A stretch of DNA of 64,000 nt from Roseicella aerolata (GTDB lineage Bacteria > Pseudomonadota > Alphaproteobacteria > Acetobacterales > Acetobacteraceae): assembly GCF_020523605.1 (NCBI RefSeq), contig NZ_JAJAQI010000015.1, positions 57,904 through 121,903 on the forward strand, in the 5' to 3' direction. Positions 28,543 to 38,091 of this stretch are shown one piece after another (positions within the stretch are counted from its first letter, which is position 1; each line of letters starts with the position of its first letter). The notes beneath the pieces were generated by a model that was given only the letters and a program-made list of their open reading frames with translations, had not been told where the DNA came from and did no database searches. The position numbers and the translations under genes are program-made.

Positions 28543-29040
28543 CCCGCCACTCCCCCAGTGCTGATCAATACGTTCCTGTTCAACCGCCCGGAGTGATCAT
28601 GGGCGCCACGGTCCGGCGACAGCCTGAACGAGCCTGCGCGATGCCGGCTGCAAGGATGCGCGGCGAAGCCTGCCAGGCACCTCCCCATGGGCTTGCCGAT
28701 GACGCCCCGGCGCCGTTGCAGGCAGCGGGCCGTCGCGGCGCTGAGCGCCGGCTGCCGGGCCCCGCATGCGTCAGGCAGCGGCCGGCGCGGCGGCCCCGCC
28801 CGGTCTCCACGCCGTGGCGCGGCCCGCGCTGCTTCCAAGGGAGGGCTGCCTGCCATCCCCGGGCGGCCATCGGGCAGGCCGCCCCGCCTCGCGCCCGGCT
28901 CCGCCGGGATCCGCGCCGGCCGCGCGAGAAGGTCGCCGCCCCGGCACCGAGGCGCCGGCAGCACGCTCCCTTCCTGTCACGCATCCGTCGCCGCGCCGTC
29001 ATTGCCCCGTCTTCGGTCGCAGGCTATCGCCGTTGACGTC
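28543..29040. other. Intergenic region without a recognisable gene
   Basis: These 498 nt separate the divergent DUF3124 and plsC genes. Open frames exist on both strands but their products are Arg/Pro/Ala-rich with no ribosome-binding sites or motifs, as expected for non-coding DNA at this GC content. A short A/T-rich patch (28560-28580) directly upstream of the DUF3124 gene may hold its promoter. Confidence 0.5.
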
Positions 29041-29970
29041 ATGGATGCCGTCGCCCGCGCCCCTATCGACGCCCTGCGCCCGCGCCGCCTGCGCCGGCGC
29101 AAGCCGCTCCGCTTCCGCCAGGGACTGCCCGGTGGCCGGCTCTTCGACGTGTTCGAGGAGCGCCCGCTCGGCGGTCGCCTCCGCGCCGTCCGGCGCCTGC
29201 TGCTGGTGGCGCTCTGGACGCTGCTCTGCATCCCCGTCCAGGCCGTGCTGCTGGCCCTCCCCGGCCATGCCAAGTCGCTCTTCCCGGTCCTCTATTTCCG
29301 CACGCTCTGCTTCCTGCTCGGCCTCAAGGTCCAGGTCATCGGGCGGCAGAGCCGGCACCGGCCGGTGCTCTTCGTCGCCAACCATTCCTCCTGGCTCGAC
29401 ATCCCGGTCCTCGGCGGGGTGCTGGACGCCGCCTTCGTCGCCAAGGCGGAGGTCGGGACCTGGCCGGTGATCCGCACCGTGGCGCGGCTCGGCCGCACCG
29501 TCTTCGTCAGCCGCAGCCGCGGCGCGACGGGGAAGGAGGCAGAGGAGATGCGCAGCCGCATGGCCGCCCGCGACAGCCTGATCCTCTTCCCCGAGGGCAC
29601 CAGCAATGACGGCACGCGGGTGCTGCCCTTCCGCTCCTCCTTCTTCGCGATCGCCGATGCCGCGGCGGAGATCCAGCCGGTCTCGGTGGTCTATGACCGG
29701 CTCGGCGGGCTGCCGGCCTGCCGGCGGGACCGGCCACTCTTCGCCTGGTATGGCGACATGGAGATGGGCAGCCATATCTGGGCCCTCGCCCGCCGCAGCG
29801 GCGCGCGGGTGACGGTGGTGCTGCACGAGCCCTTCCCGCCGAGGCTGCTGCCGAACCGCAAGACCCTGGCGGCCGAGGCGCAGCGGATCGTGACCGAGGC
29901 GGCCGAGCGGCTGCGGCAGAACCGGGCGGCGGCGCCGCTCGCGCCGCGCCCCCGCGAAACCGTCGCTTGA
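29041..29970 (+). CDS. plsC: 1-acyl-sn-glycerol-3-phosphate acyltransferase
   Basis: Phospholipid-synthesis acyltransferase of 309 residues that acylates lysophosphatidate at the inner membrane. The NHSSWLD catalytic motif (NHx4D) and the FPEGTS substrate motif are separated by about 65 residues, as in the family. An N-terminal hydrophobic helix (LLLVALWTLLCIPVQAVLLA) anchors it. No clear ribosome-binding site precedes the ATG, so the exact start is uncertain. A 6-bp hairpin CGAAGC/GCTTCG directly follows the stop. Confidence 0.88.
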   Translation: MDAVARAPIDALRPRRLRRRKPLRFRQGLPGGRLFDVFEERPLGGRLRAVRRLLLVALWTLLCIPVQAVLLALPGHAKSLFPVLYFRTLCFLLGLKVQVIGRQSRHRPVLFVANHSSWLDIPVLGGVLDAAFVAKAEVGTWPVIRTVARLGRTVFVSRSRGATGKEAEEMRSRMAARDSLILFPEGTSNDGTRVLPFRSSFFAIADAAAEIQPVSVVYDRLGGLPACRRDRPLFAWYGDMEMGSHIWALARRSGARVTVVLHEPFPPRLLPNRKTLAAEAQRIVTEAAERLRQNRAAAPLAPRPRETVA

Positions 29971-30165
29971 CCGAAGCGGCAGGCTTCGCCGACCCTCGGG
30001 GCGTGAGACGATTCGCCAGCACGCCGCCGCCCGGCAGGGCCCGGCATGATCGTTCCCGGCACGGGCCGGGCCCATCGGGCGCTTGACCCGGCCCCGGGCC
30101 TTGCGCATCTGCCCCGCGGACCCCGGCACCCCTCCATGGCCGGGGCGGCGGAGTTTGTTCCCGGC

Positions 30166-31569
30166 ATGACCAGCACCACGGCTACCCCCCGGAAGCGCCT
30201 CTTCATCCGGACCTGGGGCTGCCAGATGAATGTCTATGACAGCGCCCGGATGGCGGATGTCCTGGCGCCCATCGGCTATGCGCCGGCGGAGACGCCGGAG
30301 GGGGCCGACATGGTCATCCTCAACACCTGCCATATCCGGGAGAAGGCGACCGAGAAGCTTTTCTCCGAACTGGGCCGGCTGCGGGAGGCGAAGCAGGCCC
30401 GGCGCGCCGAGGGCGGGGAGATGGTGCTGGCCGTCGCCGGCTGCGTCGCCCAGGCGGAAGGCGCCGAGATCACCGCCCGCGCCCCATGGGTGGACATCGT
30501 CCTCGGGCCGCAGACCTACCACAAGCTGCCGGAGATGGTGGCCCGCGCCAGCCGTGCCGCCGGCGCCGTCATCGAGACCGACTTCCCGGCCGAGGACAAG
30601 TTCGACCACCTGCCCGATGCCGCCGCCCCGCAGGGGGTGACCGCCTTCCTGACGGTGCAGGAGGGCTGCGACAAATTCTGTTCCTTCTGCGTCGTCCCCT
30701 ATACCCGCGGCGCCGAATTCTCCCGCCCCGTGGCCGGGGTGCTGGCCGAGGCGCGCCGGCTGGTCGCCGCCGGGGCGCGGGAGGTCACGCTGCTCGGGCA
30801 GAACGTGAATGCCTATCATGGGGAGGGGCCGGAGGGCCGGAGCTGGGGCCTCGGGCGGCTGCTGCGGGCGCTGGCGGAGATCCCCGGCCTTGCGAGGCTC
30901 CGCTACACCACCAGCCACCCGCGGGACGTGGATGACGACCTGATCGCCGCCCACCGGGACCTGCCACAGCTCATGCCCTTCCTGCACCTGCCGGTGCAGA
31001 GCGGCAGCGACCGCGTCCTGCAGGCGATGAACCGCGGCCATACCGCGGCCGATTTCCTCCGCATCGTGGACCGGCTGCGGGAGGCGCGGCCGGACCTCGC
31101 CCTCTCCTCCGACTTCATCGCCGGCCACCCCGGCGAGACCGCGGCGGATTTCGAGCAGACCATGGACCTCGTCCGCCGGGTCGGCTTCGCGCAGGCTTTC
31201 TCTTTCAAATATTCGGCCCGCCCTGGAACACCGGCCGCCGGAGCGCCATTTCAGGTGGCGGAGGCGGACAAGGATGCACGGTTGCAGGCGCTTCAGGCGC
31301 TGCTCAGGGAACAGCAGGACGCGTTCAACCGGTCCCGTGTCGGGATGACCTTTCCCGTGCTCTTCACCGGCCCCGGCCGCCATCCGGGGCAGGTCGCCGG
31401 GCGATCGCCCTGGCTGCAGCCCGTCCACCTCACCGGCCCGCTCTCGCTCATCGGCACCGAGGCGCCCGTGACGGTGCTCGCCGCGCATCCGAACTCGCTC
31501 TCCGGCCTGCTGGCGGCCGGGGATGCGCCCTATGACGTCCAGCCCGAAGAGGAGCCTGCGCCCGCTTGA
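30166..31569 (+). CDS. miaB: tRNA-2-methylthio-N6-dimethylallyladenosine synthase
   Basis: Radical-SAM methylthiotransferase of 467 residues that modifies A37 of UNN-reading tRNAs. The N-terminal cluster cysteines are Cys19 (TWGCQMN), Cys55 (LNTCHIRE) and Cys93 (AGCVAQ). The radical-SAM cluster is CDKFCSFC (Cys168, Cys172, Cys175). A TRAM domain ends the protein ([22 protein letters not shown]). An in-frame ATG ten codons earlier is possible. It begins the miaB-phoH-ybeY-corC gene order common to alphaproteobacteria, with very short or overlapping spacings. Confidence 0.96.
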   Translation: MTSTTATPRKRLFIRTWGCQMNVYDSARMADVLAPIGYAPAETPEGADMVILNTCHIREKATEKLFSELGRLREAKQARRAEGGEMVLAVAGCVAQAEGAEITARAPWVDIVLGPQTYHKLPEMVARASRAAGAVIETDFPAEDKFDHLPDAAAPQGVTAFLTVQEGCDKFCSFCVVPYTRGAEFSRPVAGVLAEARRLVAAGAREVTLLGQNVNAYHGEGPEGRSWGLGRLLRALAEIPGLARLRYTTSHPRDVDDDLIAAHRDLPQLMPFLHLPVQSGSDRVLQAMNRGHTAADFLRIVDRLREARPDLALSSDFIAGHPGETAADFEQTMDLVRRVGFAQAFSFKYSARPGTPAAGAPFQVAEADKDARLQALQALLREQQDAFNRSRVGMTFPVLFTGPGRHPGQVAGRSPWLQPVHLTGPLSLIGTEAPVTVLAAHPNSLSGLLAAGDAPYDVQPEEEPAPA

Positions 31570-31622
31570 ACACCGCCGCCATCGCCCTCCGGACCCCCGG
31601 ACCCCCGGGGGAGGCGCGCGCC

Positions 31623-32684
31623 ATGCCGCGCCCTTCCCCTTCCCCCGAACAGCGGACCGTCACCCTGCAGTTCGACGACAATGCCCTGCTCCCCCTGCTC
31701 TATGGGGAACATGACCGCCACTTGGTGCGGATCGAGCAGCGGCTCGGGGTTCGGCTCGGCTCCCGCGGCAACCGGCTGACCATCCTGGGGACGCCCGAGC
31801 GGACGGAGATGGCGGAAGCCTCCCTGCGCGCGCTCTGGCGACGGTTGGAGAAAGGACAGGGCGTGACCACGGCCGATGTCGAGGCGGCACTGCGCATGGC
31901 GGAAGGCGAGGCGGAGAACGATCCGCGCCTGCCGCTGCAGGACATCCCGGAGATCCGGACACGCAAGGCCGCCATTGCCCCGCGCAGTCCGGCCCAGGCC
32001 GGCTATATCGAGATGCTGGCGCGGCAGGAGATGGTCTTCGGCATCGGCCCGGCCGGCACCGGCAAGACCTATCTCGCGGTTGCCCAGGGCGTCGCGCTGC
32101 TGCAGGCGGGGCGGGTCGACCGCATCGTCCTCTCCCGCCCGGCGGTCGAGGCCGGCGAGCGTCTGGGCTTCCTGCCGGGCGACATGAAGGAAAAGGTGGA
32201 CCCCTATCTCCGCCCCCTCTATGACGCGCTGCACGACATGCTGCCGGCGGAACAGGTGGCCCGCCGCATCGCTAGCGGGGAGATCGAGATCGCGCCGCTC
32301 GCCTTCATGCGCGGCCGGACGCTGGCGCATTGCTTCGCCATCCTGGACGAGGCGCAGAACACCACGCCGGCGCAGATGAAGATGTTCCTCACCCGCATGG
32401 GCGAGGGGACGCGTATGGTGATCACCGGCGATCCGACCCAGGTCGATCTGCCGCATGGTCAGCAGAGCGGGCTGGCCGACGCGCTGCGCATCCTAGACGG
32501 GGTGCAGGGCATCGGCGTCGCCCGCTTCGATGAACGTGACGTCGTCCGCCACCCCCTGGTGGCGAAGATTGTCGCGGCTTACGGCCGCGCCGACGAGGCG
32601 CGGACCCATGGGCGGGCCGACGGCCAGGCTGCGGAGCAGCAGGGCCGCCGGGGGAAGAAGGAACAGGATGGAACCGGGAAGTAG
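31623..32684 (+). CDS. ybeZ: PhoH-like ATPase
   Basis: A 353-residue PhoH-family protein. An N-terminal KH-like region precedes the ATPase: Walker A GPAGTGKT (142-149) and Walker B AILDEAQN. It is thought to work with YbeY in RNA metabolism. I chose the ATG at 31623 for its GGGAGG, 8 nt away. A TTG that overlaps the miaB stop (31566) would add 19 residues. The C-terminus ([20 protein letters not shown]) is disordered and its last 17 nt overlap ybeY. Confidence 0.93.
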   Translation: MPRPSPSPEQRTVTLQFDDNALLPLLYGEHDRHLVRIEQRLGVRLGSRGNRLTILGTPERTEMAEASLRALWRRLEKGQGVTTADVEAALRMAEGEAENDPRLPLQDIPEIRTRKAAIAPRSPAQAGYIEMLARQEMVFGIGPAGTGKTYLAVAQGVALLQAGRVDRIVLSRPAVEAGERLGFLPGDMKEKVDPYLRPLYDALHDMLPAEQVARRIASGEIEIAPLAFMRGRTLAHCFAILDEAQNTTPAQMKMFLTRMGEGTRMVITGDPTQVDLPHGQQSGLADALRILDGVQGIGVARFDERDVVRHPLVAKIVAAYGRADEARTHGRADGQAAEQQGRRGKKEQDGTGK

Positions 32685-33222
32685 TCGTCCCGGCGGTGCG
32701 GGGGAGCCACCCCCCGCCTTCGCCGGGATCATGGAAGAGGACGATGTCCCCGACCCAGGCGTGTCGGTGGAGGTCGTATTGGCCGATCCGGCCTGGCGGC
32801 GCCTGGTGCCGCGGGTCGAGGCCCTGGCCCGCCGCGCCGTCGAGGCGGCGCTCCGCGACAGCGGGGAGGCAGGCAGCGTCAGCGTCCTGCTGGCCGATGA
32901 CCGCGAATTGAAGCGCCTGAACGGCGAGCATCGCGGCAAGGAAAAACCCACCAACGTGCTGAGCTTCCCCGGGATGGGCGACCATCTCGGCGACATCGCC
33001 CTCGCCCTCGGCGTGGTGCGGCGGGAGGCGAAGGCGGCGGGCAAGCGGCCGGCCGCGCATTTCGCGCATCTGGTCGCGCATGGCGCCCTGCACCTGGTCG
33101 GCCATGACCATCTGAGCGCCGGCGAGGCGCGGCGGATGGAACGCGCCGAGGCCCGCGCCATGCACCGCATGCGGCTGCCCAACCCCTGGAAGCCCGAGAT
33201 GGGGCGGGGGGTCCCGGCATGA
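32668..33222 (+). CDS. ybeY: Endoribonuclease YbeY (rRNA maturation factor)
   Basis: Zinc-dependent endoribonuclease of 184 residues, needed for 16S rRNA 3'-end processing and ribosome quality control. The metal site HGALHLVGHDH supplies His138, His142 and His148 (H-x3-H-x5-H). The conserved segment KEKPTNVLSFPG is also intact. An AAGGA lies 5 nt before the ATG. The first 25 residues are a Gly/Pro-rich extension, so a later start (MEEDDVPD, 32731) is possible. It overlaps phoH by 17 nt and corC by 4 nt. Confidence 0.94.
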   Translation: MEPGSSRPGGAGEPPPAFAGIMEEDDVPDPGVSVEVVLADPAWRRLVPRVEALARRAVEAALRDSGEAGSVSVLLADDRELKRLNGEHRGKEKPTNVLSFPGMGDHLGDIALALGVVRREAKAAGKRPAAHFAHLVAHGALHLVGHDHLSAGEARRMERAEARAMHRMRLPNPWKPEMGRGVPA

Positions 33223-34133
33223 GCATGACCAACAGCGAGGCGCGAGAGCAGCGCAACGGCATCCTCTGGCGGCTGCAGGGCCTGCTGCGGAAGCGGGAGG
33301 CGGAGAGCGTCCGCGACCGCATGGAGGAGCTGATCGAGGAGCGCGAGGAGCAGCGCCGCGCGGGCGACGAGAACGGCCACCGCGACGAGTTCAGCGCGCA
33401 GGAGCGCGCGGTGCTCGGCAATGTGCTCAAGCTGCGCGACAAGACCGCCGACGACGTCATGGTGCCGCGCGCCGACATCATGGCGATGCCGGAGGATTTC
33501 ACGCTCGACCAGGCGATCCGCCTGATCCAGCGCGACGGCCACAGCCGCTACCCGGTCTATCGCGGCCAGCTCGACGAGATCGTCGGCATGGTCCACATCA
33601 AGGATGTCTTCGCCGCGGTCGGCCGCGAGCAGTCCTTCGACCTCAAATCGATCCTGCGCAAGCCGCTCTTCACCGTGCCCTCCGTCCCGGTGCTCGACCT
33701 GCTGCTGCAGATGCGCACGGCGCGCGTCCACATGGCGCTGGTGGTGGACGAGTATGGCGGCATCGACGGGCTGGTGACGATCGAGGACCTGGTCGAGACC
33801 ATCACCGGCGACATCTCCGACGAGCATGACGAGGACGTGCCGCCGCAGATGCTCGAGCGGCCGGACGGCACGATCGAGCTGGATGCCCGCATGCCGGTTG
33901 AGGCCTTCGAGCAGAAGCTCGGCGCCGTGCTGACCGAGGAGGAGCGCGCGGCCGATATCGACACGGTGGGCGGGCTGGTCTTCACCCTGGCGGGCCGCGT
34001 GCCGGCCAGGGGCGAACTGGTCTCGCATTCCTCCGGGCTGGAATTCCGGGTGCTGGACGCCGATCCGCGGCGGATCCGGCGGTTGCGCGTGCGCAAGCCG
34101 GGGGCGCAGCCGAGCAAGCAGGCGGCGGAGTAG
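33219..34133 (+). CDS. CorC/HlyC-type CBS-domain protein
   Basis: A 304-residue cytoplasmic protein with two CBS domains (VMVPRADIMAMPEDFTLDQA and VALVVDEYGGIDGLVTIEDL-type block) and a C-terminal CorC_HlyC transporter-associated domain (ADIDTVGGLVFTLAGRVP). It is the soluble form lacking the DUF21 membrane domain. Members are linked to Mg2+/Co2+ export. It overlaps ybeY by ATGA. In many genomes lnt follows, but here the next gene is an unrelated convergent synthase, so the operon is cut short at this point. Confidence 0.9.
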   Translation: MSMTNSEAREQRNGILWRLQGLLRKREAESVRDRMEELIEEREEQRRAGDENGHRDEFSAQERAVLGNVLKLRDKTADDVMVPRADIMAMPEDFTLDQAIRLIQRDGHSRYPVYRGQLDEIVGMVHIKDVFAAVGREQSFDLKSILRKPLFTVPSVPVLDLLLQMRTARVHMALVVDEYGGIDGLVTIEDLVETITGDISDEHDEDVPPQMLERPDGTIELDARMPVEAFEQKLGAVLTEEERAADIDTVGGLVFTLAGRVPARGELVSHSSGLEFRVLDADPRRIRRLRVRKPGAQPSKQAAE

Positions 34134-34185
34134 CGGGCCGCCGGCCGCACGCGCGCGGCCGGGCGGGGCGCCGCCCGGCCCGGCC

Positions 34186-36144
34186 TCAGGCGAAGGCGCG
34201 CCGCGCCAGCACCCGCACGAGGTCGAGCGGCCGCGTGCTGGCGACCGAGCGCACATAGCGGCCGGAGAAGATTTTGCGGATCAGCGCCGCCTCCACCGGG
34301 GCCGGCGCGCGGAAGGCCAGGTGCAAGGCCGTGCCGCTGACGCGGCGCAGATCCGCCAGCACTGCGCCAACCCCGGCAAGGTGCAGCGTCACCGTCTGGC
34401 CGGGCACCAGCCCCTCCGGCCCGCCCTCCACCCGGCAACCGGTGACGGAGAGGTCGCGCAGCCTGACCGGCACCTCCTCCCGTCCCGGCAGGCGGAGCGT
34501 TGCGGCCTCATCGGCATCGAAGCGCTCCTGCAGGCGCTGCCGCGGCTGCTCCACGCAGATCAGCAGGGTGATGCCGAGAATCGCGACGTTGAACAGGCTC
34601 CAGAAGAGGTTCATCGCCTCGACATCCGGCGGCGTGCCCGGCGCGGGGCCGAGCAGGAGCCGCCAGCCGATGCCGCCGATGGTGAGGAGGAGCAGCGTCA
34701 GCCAGGGCCAGGCGATGCTCCATTGCACCACCACGCGGTCGCGCCGCGTTCCCTTGGCCGTCACCTTGAAGCGCTGGTCCCGGCGGCCGAACAGGCCGAT
34801 GGCGCTGGCCCGCAGCGCCTCGCGCGTCACCAGCAGCCCCATGGCCTCGGCCATGACGGGCAGGTTGGTGCCGCGGCTCACCCAGCCGAGATAGAGCACG
34901 CAGGCGAACCAGTAGGGGCCGAGATGGCCGAGCAGGCCGGCGAGGTCGGTCCGCATGACCACCAGCCCGAGCCACCAGTAGAGGATCGGCACCAGCAAGC
35001 AGGCCAGGCGCATCAGCGAGCCGACCAGCCAGAAGAGCACGGTATCGAGCGTGTGCAGGCGCATCAGCAGCGGCGTCGGCCCGAAGGAGAACGGCCCCCA
35101 GCGCGTCCGCACGATCTGCATGGTGCCGAGACACCAGCGGCCGCGCTGCGTCAGGTATTCCTGCAGCCCCTCCGGCGCCAGGCCGACGGTCAGCGGCTCG
35201 TTCAGATAGACGGTGCGCCAGCCGAGGCCGGTGAGCTTGATCGAGAGCAGGAGATCCTCGGTCACGCTCTCGGTCGGGAAAAGGCCGATCTCCTCCAGCG
35301 CCGAGGCGCGGATCAGCGCGGAGGTGCCGCAGGAGAAGGCCGTCCCGTGGGCGTCCTTGCTGGCCAGGATGGCGTCGAAGAAGAAGCGCTGCTCGTCGCT
35401 GAGGGTGGAGAGCCCGCGCAGGTTCAGCTGGATCGGGTCGGGATTCAGGAAGTGCTGCGGCGTCTGCACGCAGCCCACGCGCGGGTCGTGCAGCAGCGCG
35501 GCGGCGCGGCGGAGGAATTGCGGCGTGGCGATGAAATCGGCATCCAGCACCGCAATGGCGTCGGGCCGTTCCGGCAGGGCGAGCAGGTGGCGGAGCGCCG
35601 CGTTCATGTTGCCGGCCTTGCCGTGCCGGTTGTCCCCGCGCGTCACGTAGTGCGCGCCGAGGTCCTCGGCGAGGGCACGCAGCCAGGGCCGCCGGCCATC
35701 ATCCAGCACCCAGACGCGGAAGCGCGGGTAGTCCTGCGCCAGCGCGCCGACGATGCTGCGCATCAGGATCTCGCGGCCCTCGTTGTAGGTCGGGATCAGG
35801 ATGTCGATCAGCGGCGGGCCGCCGGGGAACAGCTCCACCGGATGGGCATCGGCCTCGGCGCTGCGGTCCCGGCTGCGCGAGAGAACGTGCAGGAGCAGCA
35901 GGCCGGCGAGGCAGCTCAGCATTTCCAGGCCGAGGAAGGCCCGCGCGAGGAGCGCGTCGATCCCCTGCTCCGGCGGCGGCAAGGTCTCCGTCACGCGCCA
36001 GGCCAGGTAGCGCAGCATCAGCAGCGCGACGATGAGCGCCCCGAGCAGCCGTGGCAGCGGGCGGTCCGGCGGCGTCCCGGCCAGCAGCAGCGCCATGCCG
36101 AGGACGAGAAGCAGGGGCGCCGCGGCGGAAGCGAGGTCCGGCAT
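34186..36144 (-). CDS. BcsA-type processive glycosyltransferase with PilZ domain
   Basis: Inner-membrane beta-glycan synthase of 652 residues, related to cellulose synthase BcsA. The catalytic residues are in order: DDG (148-150), DAD (201-203), TED (295-297) and QRGRW (333-337). The gating-loop motif FKVTAKG (458-464) matches BcsA's FxVTxK. The C-terminal PilZ domain keeps RLQER (536-540) and DLSVTG (563-568), the RxxxR/DxSxxG pair that binds c-di-GMP. Allosteric activation by c-di-GMP is therefore likely. An HlyD-like gene lies 6 nt upstream. No bcsB, bcsC or bcsZ is nearby, so the polymer may be cellulose or another beta-glycan. Confidence 0.9.
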   Translation of the reverse strand: MPDLASAAAPLLLVLGMALLLAGTPPDRPLPRLLGALIVALLMLRYLAWRVTETLPPPEQGIDALLARAFLGLEMLSCLAGLLLLHVLSRSRDRSAEADAHPVELFPGGPPLIDILIPTYNEGREILMRSIVGALAQDYPRFRVWVLDDGRRPWLRALAEDLGAHYVTRGDNRHGKAGNMNAALRHLLALPERPDAIAVLDADFIATPQFLRRAAALLHDPRVGCVQTPQHFLNPDPIQLNLRGLSTLSDEQRFFFDAILASKDAHGTAFSCGTSALIRASALEEIGLFPTESVTEDLLLSIKLTGLGWRTVYLNEPLTVGLAPEGLQEYLTQRGRWCLGTMQIVRTRWGPFSFGPTPLLMRLHTLDTVLFWLVGSLMRLACLLVPILYWWLGLVVMRTDLAGLLGHLGPYWFACVLYLGWVSRGTNLPVMAEAMGLLVTREALRASAIGLFGRRDQRFKVTAKGTRRDRVVVQWSIAWPWLTLLLLTIGGIGWRLLLGPAPGTPPDVEAMNLFWSLFNVAILGITLLICVEQPRQRLQERFDADEAATLRLPGREEVPVRLRDLSVTGCRVEGGPEGLVPGQTVTLHLAGVGAVLADLRRVSGTALHLAFRAPAPVEAALIRKIFSGRYVRSVASTRPLDLVRVLARRAFA

Positions 36145-36150
36145 GCGGCC

Positions 36151-37377
36151 TCAGAAGGACAGGCGGCCGAGCCGCCCGCTTTCGCAGGCAGCGGCATGCC
36201 CGCTCTCCGGGGACAGGCGGACCAGGACCTCGAAGCGCGGCAGGCCGCCTTCCGCCCGGCCGGGCTCGGCCCGCAGCGCCGCCACCTCGCCCGGCAGCGC
36301 GGCATCCTCGCCGGCGGGCCGGAACCGCGCCGCCTGACCCAGGCGCAGGCCGCGGAAGACATGGGCCTCGACGGCCGCGGTGACCTCGGGGCGCCCGCAT
36401 TCGGCGAGGACCGCCACCTCCTGGCCCGGCAGCACCTGCTCCCCCGGTCGCGCGGCCAGATGCAGCAGGCGCGCGGCGACCGGCAGGGACAGCTCGGCCT
36501 GGCGCAGCCGCTCCAGCCGGCCCGCCTCCTCCTGCAATTGGGCACGGAGCGCGGCCAGCCGCGCCTCCCGCTCCAGCCGCTGCGCCTCCAGCTCGGCGGC
36601 GGCGGCACGCAGCCGGTCCCGGAATTGCTGGGTGGCGGAGCGGTCCGTCGCCGCCTCCGAGGCGAAGACGCCCTGCCCGGCGGCCTCAAGCTCGGCCATC
36701 AGCACGGCCCGGCGTTCGACCGCCGCCTGGCGCTCGGCCCGGGCGACCGCCGCGGCACGGGTCGCCTGGTCGAGCGCGGCGGCCGGCGCATTGCCCGTGG
36801 CATGGAGGCTCTGCGACCGCCGCAGCGCCTGCTCGGCCTCCTGCAGGCGGGCCTCGGCGGCGAGGGCGGCACTCTCCACCTCGGCCAGCCGGGCACGCAG
36901 CGTCGCGGTCCGGGTCTGCTGGAAGAGCGCGGCGTGGCGATCAGCCTCGGCGAGTTCCGCAGCGGCATGCGCGGCGCGGTGGTCGAGCGCGATCCGCTCC
37001 GCCTCGGCGGTCGCGAGCTGCGCCATGAGCTCGGCCCGGCGGCTGTCATCCACCCGCGGGTTGCGCAGGATGGCGAAGGGCGTGCCGGCCGGCAGGATAT
37101 CCCCGATGCGCGGGGCGGGACCGGCCGGCGCCTCCAGCACGCCGCCGAGAGGCGCGCGCAGCACCATGGGCGCCCCGGCCATGACGGCATGCGCCGCCTC
37201 CAGCCGGTAGAAGCGGTCATGCAGGAAGAATCCCGCCAGGGCGATCAGCCCGAGGCCGAGCGCGCCGCGCAGCAGGCGGCGCAGCCCATGCCTGCGTTTG
37301 CCATCCTCCGGGCCAGCAACTGTGGTGGTGTTCTGGCCCGCCATCCGCGGCGGATGCAGGCGGAGATCGTCAGGCAT
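36151..37377 (-). CDS. HlyD-like membrane-fusion protein linked to glycan synthase
   Basis: A 408-residue single-span protein. A short basic cytoplasmic N-terminus and one helix (GALGLGLIALAGFFL) precede a biotinyl-lipoyl half (LRAPLGGVLEAPAG...GDILPAGTPFAIL), a long alpha-helical hairpin rich in Ala/Glu/Arg (about 100-280) and the second lipoyl half (ARPGEQVLPGQEVAVLAECG). This is the HlyD/Alg44-like adaptor architecture. Only 6 nt separate it from the synthase gene. It probably takes the place of BcsB as the periplasmic partner that guides the polymer outward; this is inference from gene order. Confidence 0.82.
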   Translation of the reverse strand: MPDDLRLHPPRMAGQNTTTVAGPEDGKRRHGLRRLLRGALGLGLIALAGFFLHDRFYRLEAAHAVMAGAPMVLRAPLGGVLEAPAGPAPRIGDILPAGTPFAILRNPRVDDSRRAELMAQLATAEAERIALDHRAAHAAAELAEADRHAALFQQTRTATLRARLAEVESAALAAEARLQEAEQALRRSQSLHATGNAPAAALDQATRAAAVARAERQAAVERRAVLMAELEAAGQGVFASEAATDRSATQQFRDRLRAAAAELEAQRLEREARLAALRAQLQEEAGRLERLRQAELSLPVAARLLHLAARPGEQVLPGQEVAVLAECGRPEVTAAVEAHVFRGLRLGQAARFRPAGEDAALPGEVAALRAEPGRAEGGLPRFEVLVRLSPESGHAAACESGRLGRLSF

Positions 37378-37569
37378 GTGGGTCTGATCCAGCCATTCGG
37401 CGCCGTTCGGGCCGGCAATCTCGCAGCTGAACCTCGCTTATTGGTGAATCCCAGCCGCGGCCCGGCGACGGGTTTCACAACTCCGCACCGCAGGTCTCCG
37501 GCGGCCTGAGCGACGGAACCCTTTCGGCTTTCCGCACTTCACCAAAGAGGCGAATCGAGGGGGACCGCC

Positions 37570-38001
37570 ATGCCGTTCAAGGGCAAGCCGCCGGGCAGCG
37601 GCTCGGGGGAGATGTCGCGCCGGACCCAGGCCCTCAGGCCGAACATCGCGCTCGAGCCGAAGGAGGCCGCGAAGGCCCGCGCGCTCCGCCGGCAGGGCGA
37701 GCCCCCGGCCGCCATCGCCGCCCGCTTCGGCGTACCGGTCGAGGAGGTGGAGAAGGCGCTGGTGCAGATGCGCAGCCCGCGGCCGGAGAGCACGCGCGGC
37801 ACGCTGAACGTGACGCTGGCGGCGCACCGCTTCGTCCTGGCGGAGCGGCAGGGCGACGAGCCGCTCTGGCAGACCATGGACCGGCTGGTGGATGAGCTGA
37901 TCCGGCTGCGGCAGATGGTGGCCAACCGCCCCGCACCGGCGCCGAAGCGGCCGCGCGAGGCGGGGCGGCCGGACGACCTGCTGCCGGGCCTGCTGCCCTA
38001 G
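37570..38001 (+). CDS. Hypothetical HTH-like small basic protein
   Basis: A 143-residue protein with GAGGGGG before the ATG. The middle region (AKARALRRQGEPPAAIAARFGVPVEEVEKALVQM) looks like a short helix-turn-helix of the resolvase/sigma-70 region 4 type. The C-terminal half contains LAERQGDEPLWQTMDRLVDE and ends in a Pro/Arg tail. I do not recognise a named family. It is divergent from the HlyD-like gene across 192 nt and 90 nt upstream of nth. Confidence 0.6.
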   Translation: MPFKGKPPGSGSGEMSRRTQALRPNIALEPKEAAKARALRRQGEPPAAIAARFGVPVEEVEKALVQMRSPRPESTRGTLNVTLAAHRFVLAERQGDEPLWQTMDRLVDELIRLRQMVANRPAPAPKRPREAGRPDDLLPGLLP

Positions 38002-38091
38002 CGGCCGCTGCGCCGGGCGGCCCTGCCCCGGCCCGGGATGACCGGGCAGCCCTGCGGCAACCATCCGGGGCAGGCACCGCGTTGAGGCGGC

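Noticed and set aside
28543..29040. Frames of 130-240 codons overlapping this gap
   Set aside because: Arg/Pro-rich products on both strands, without ribosome-binding sites or conserved motifs.
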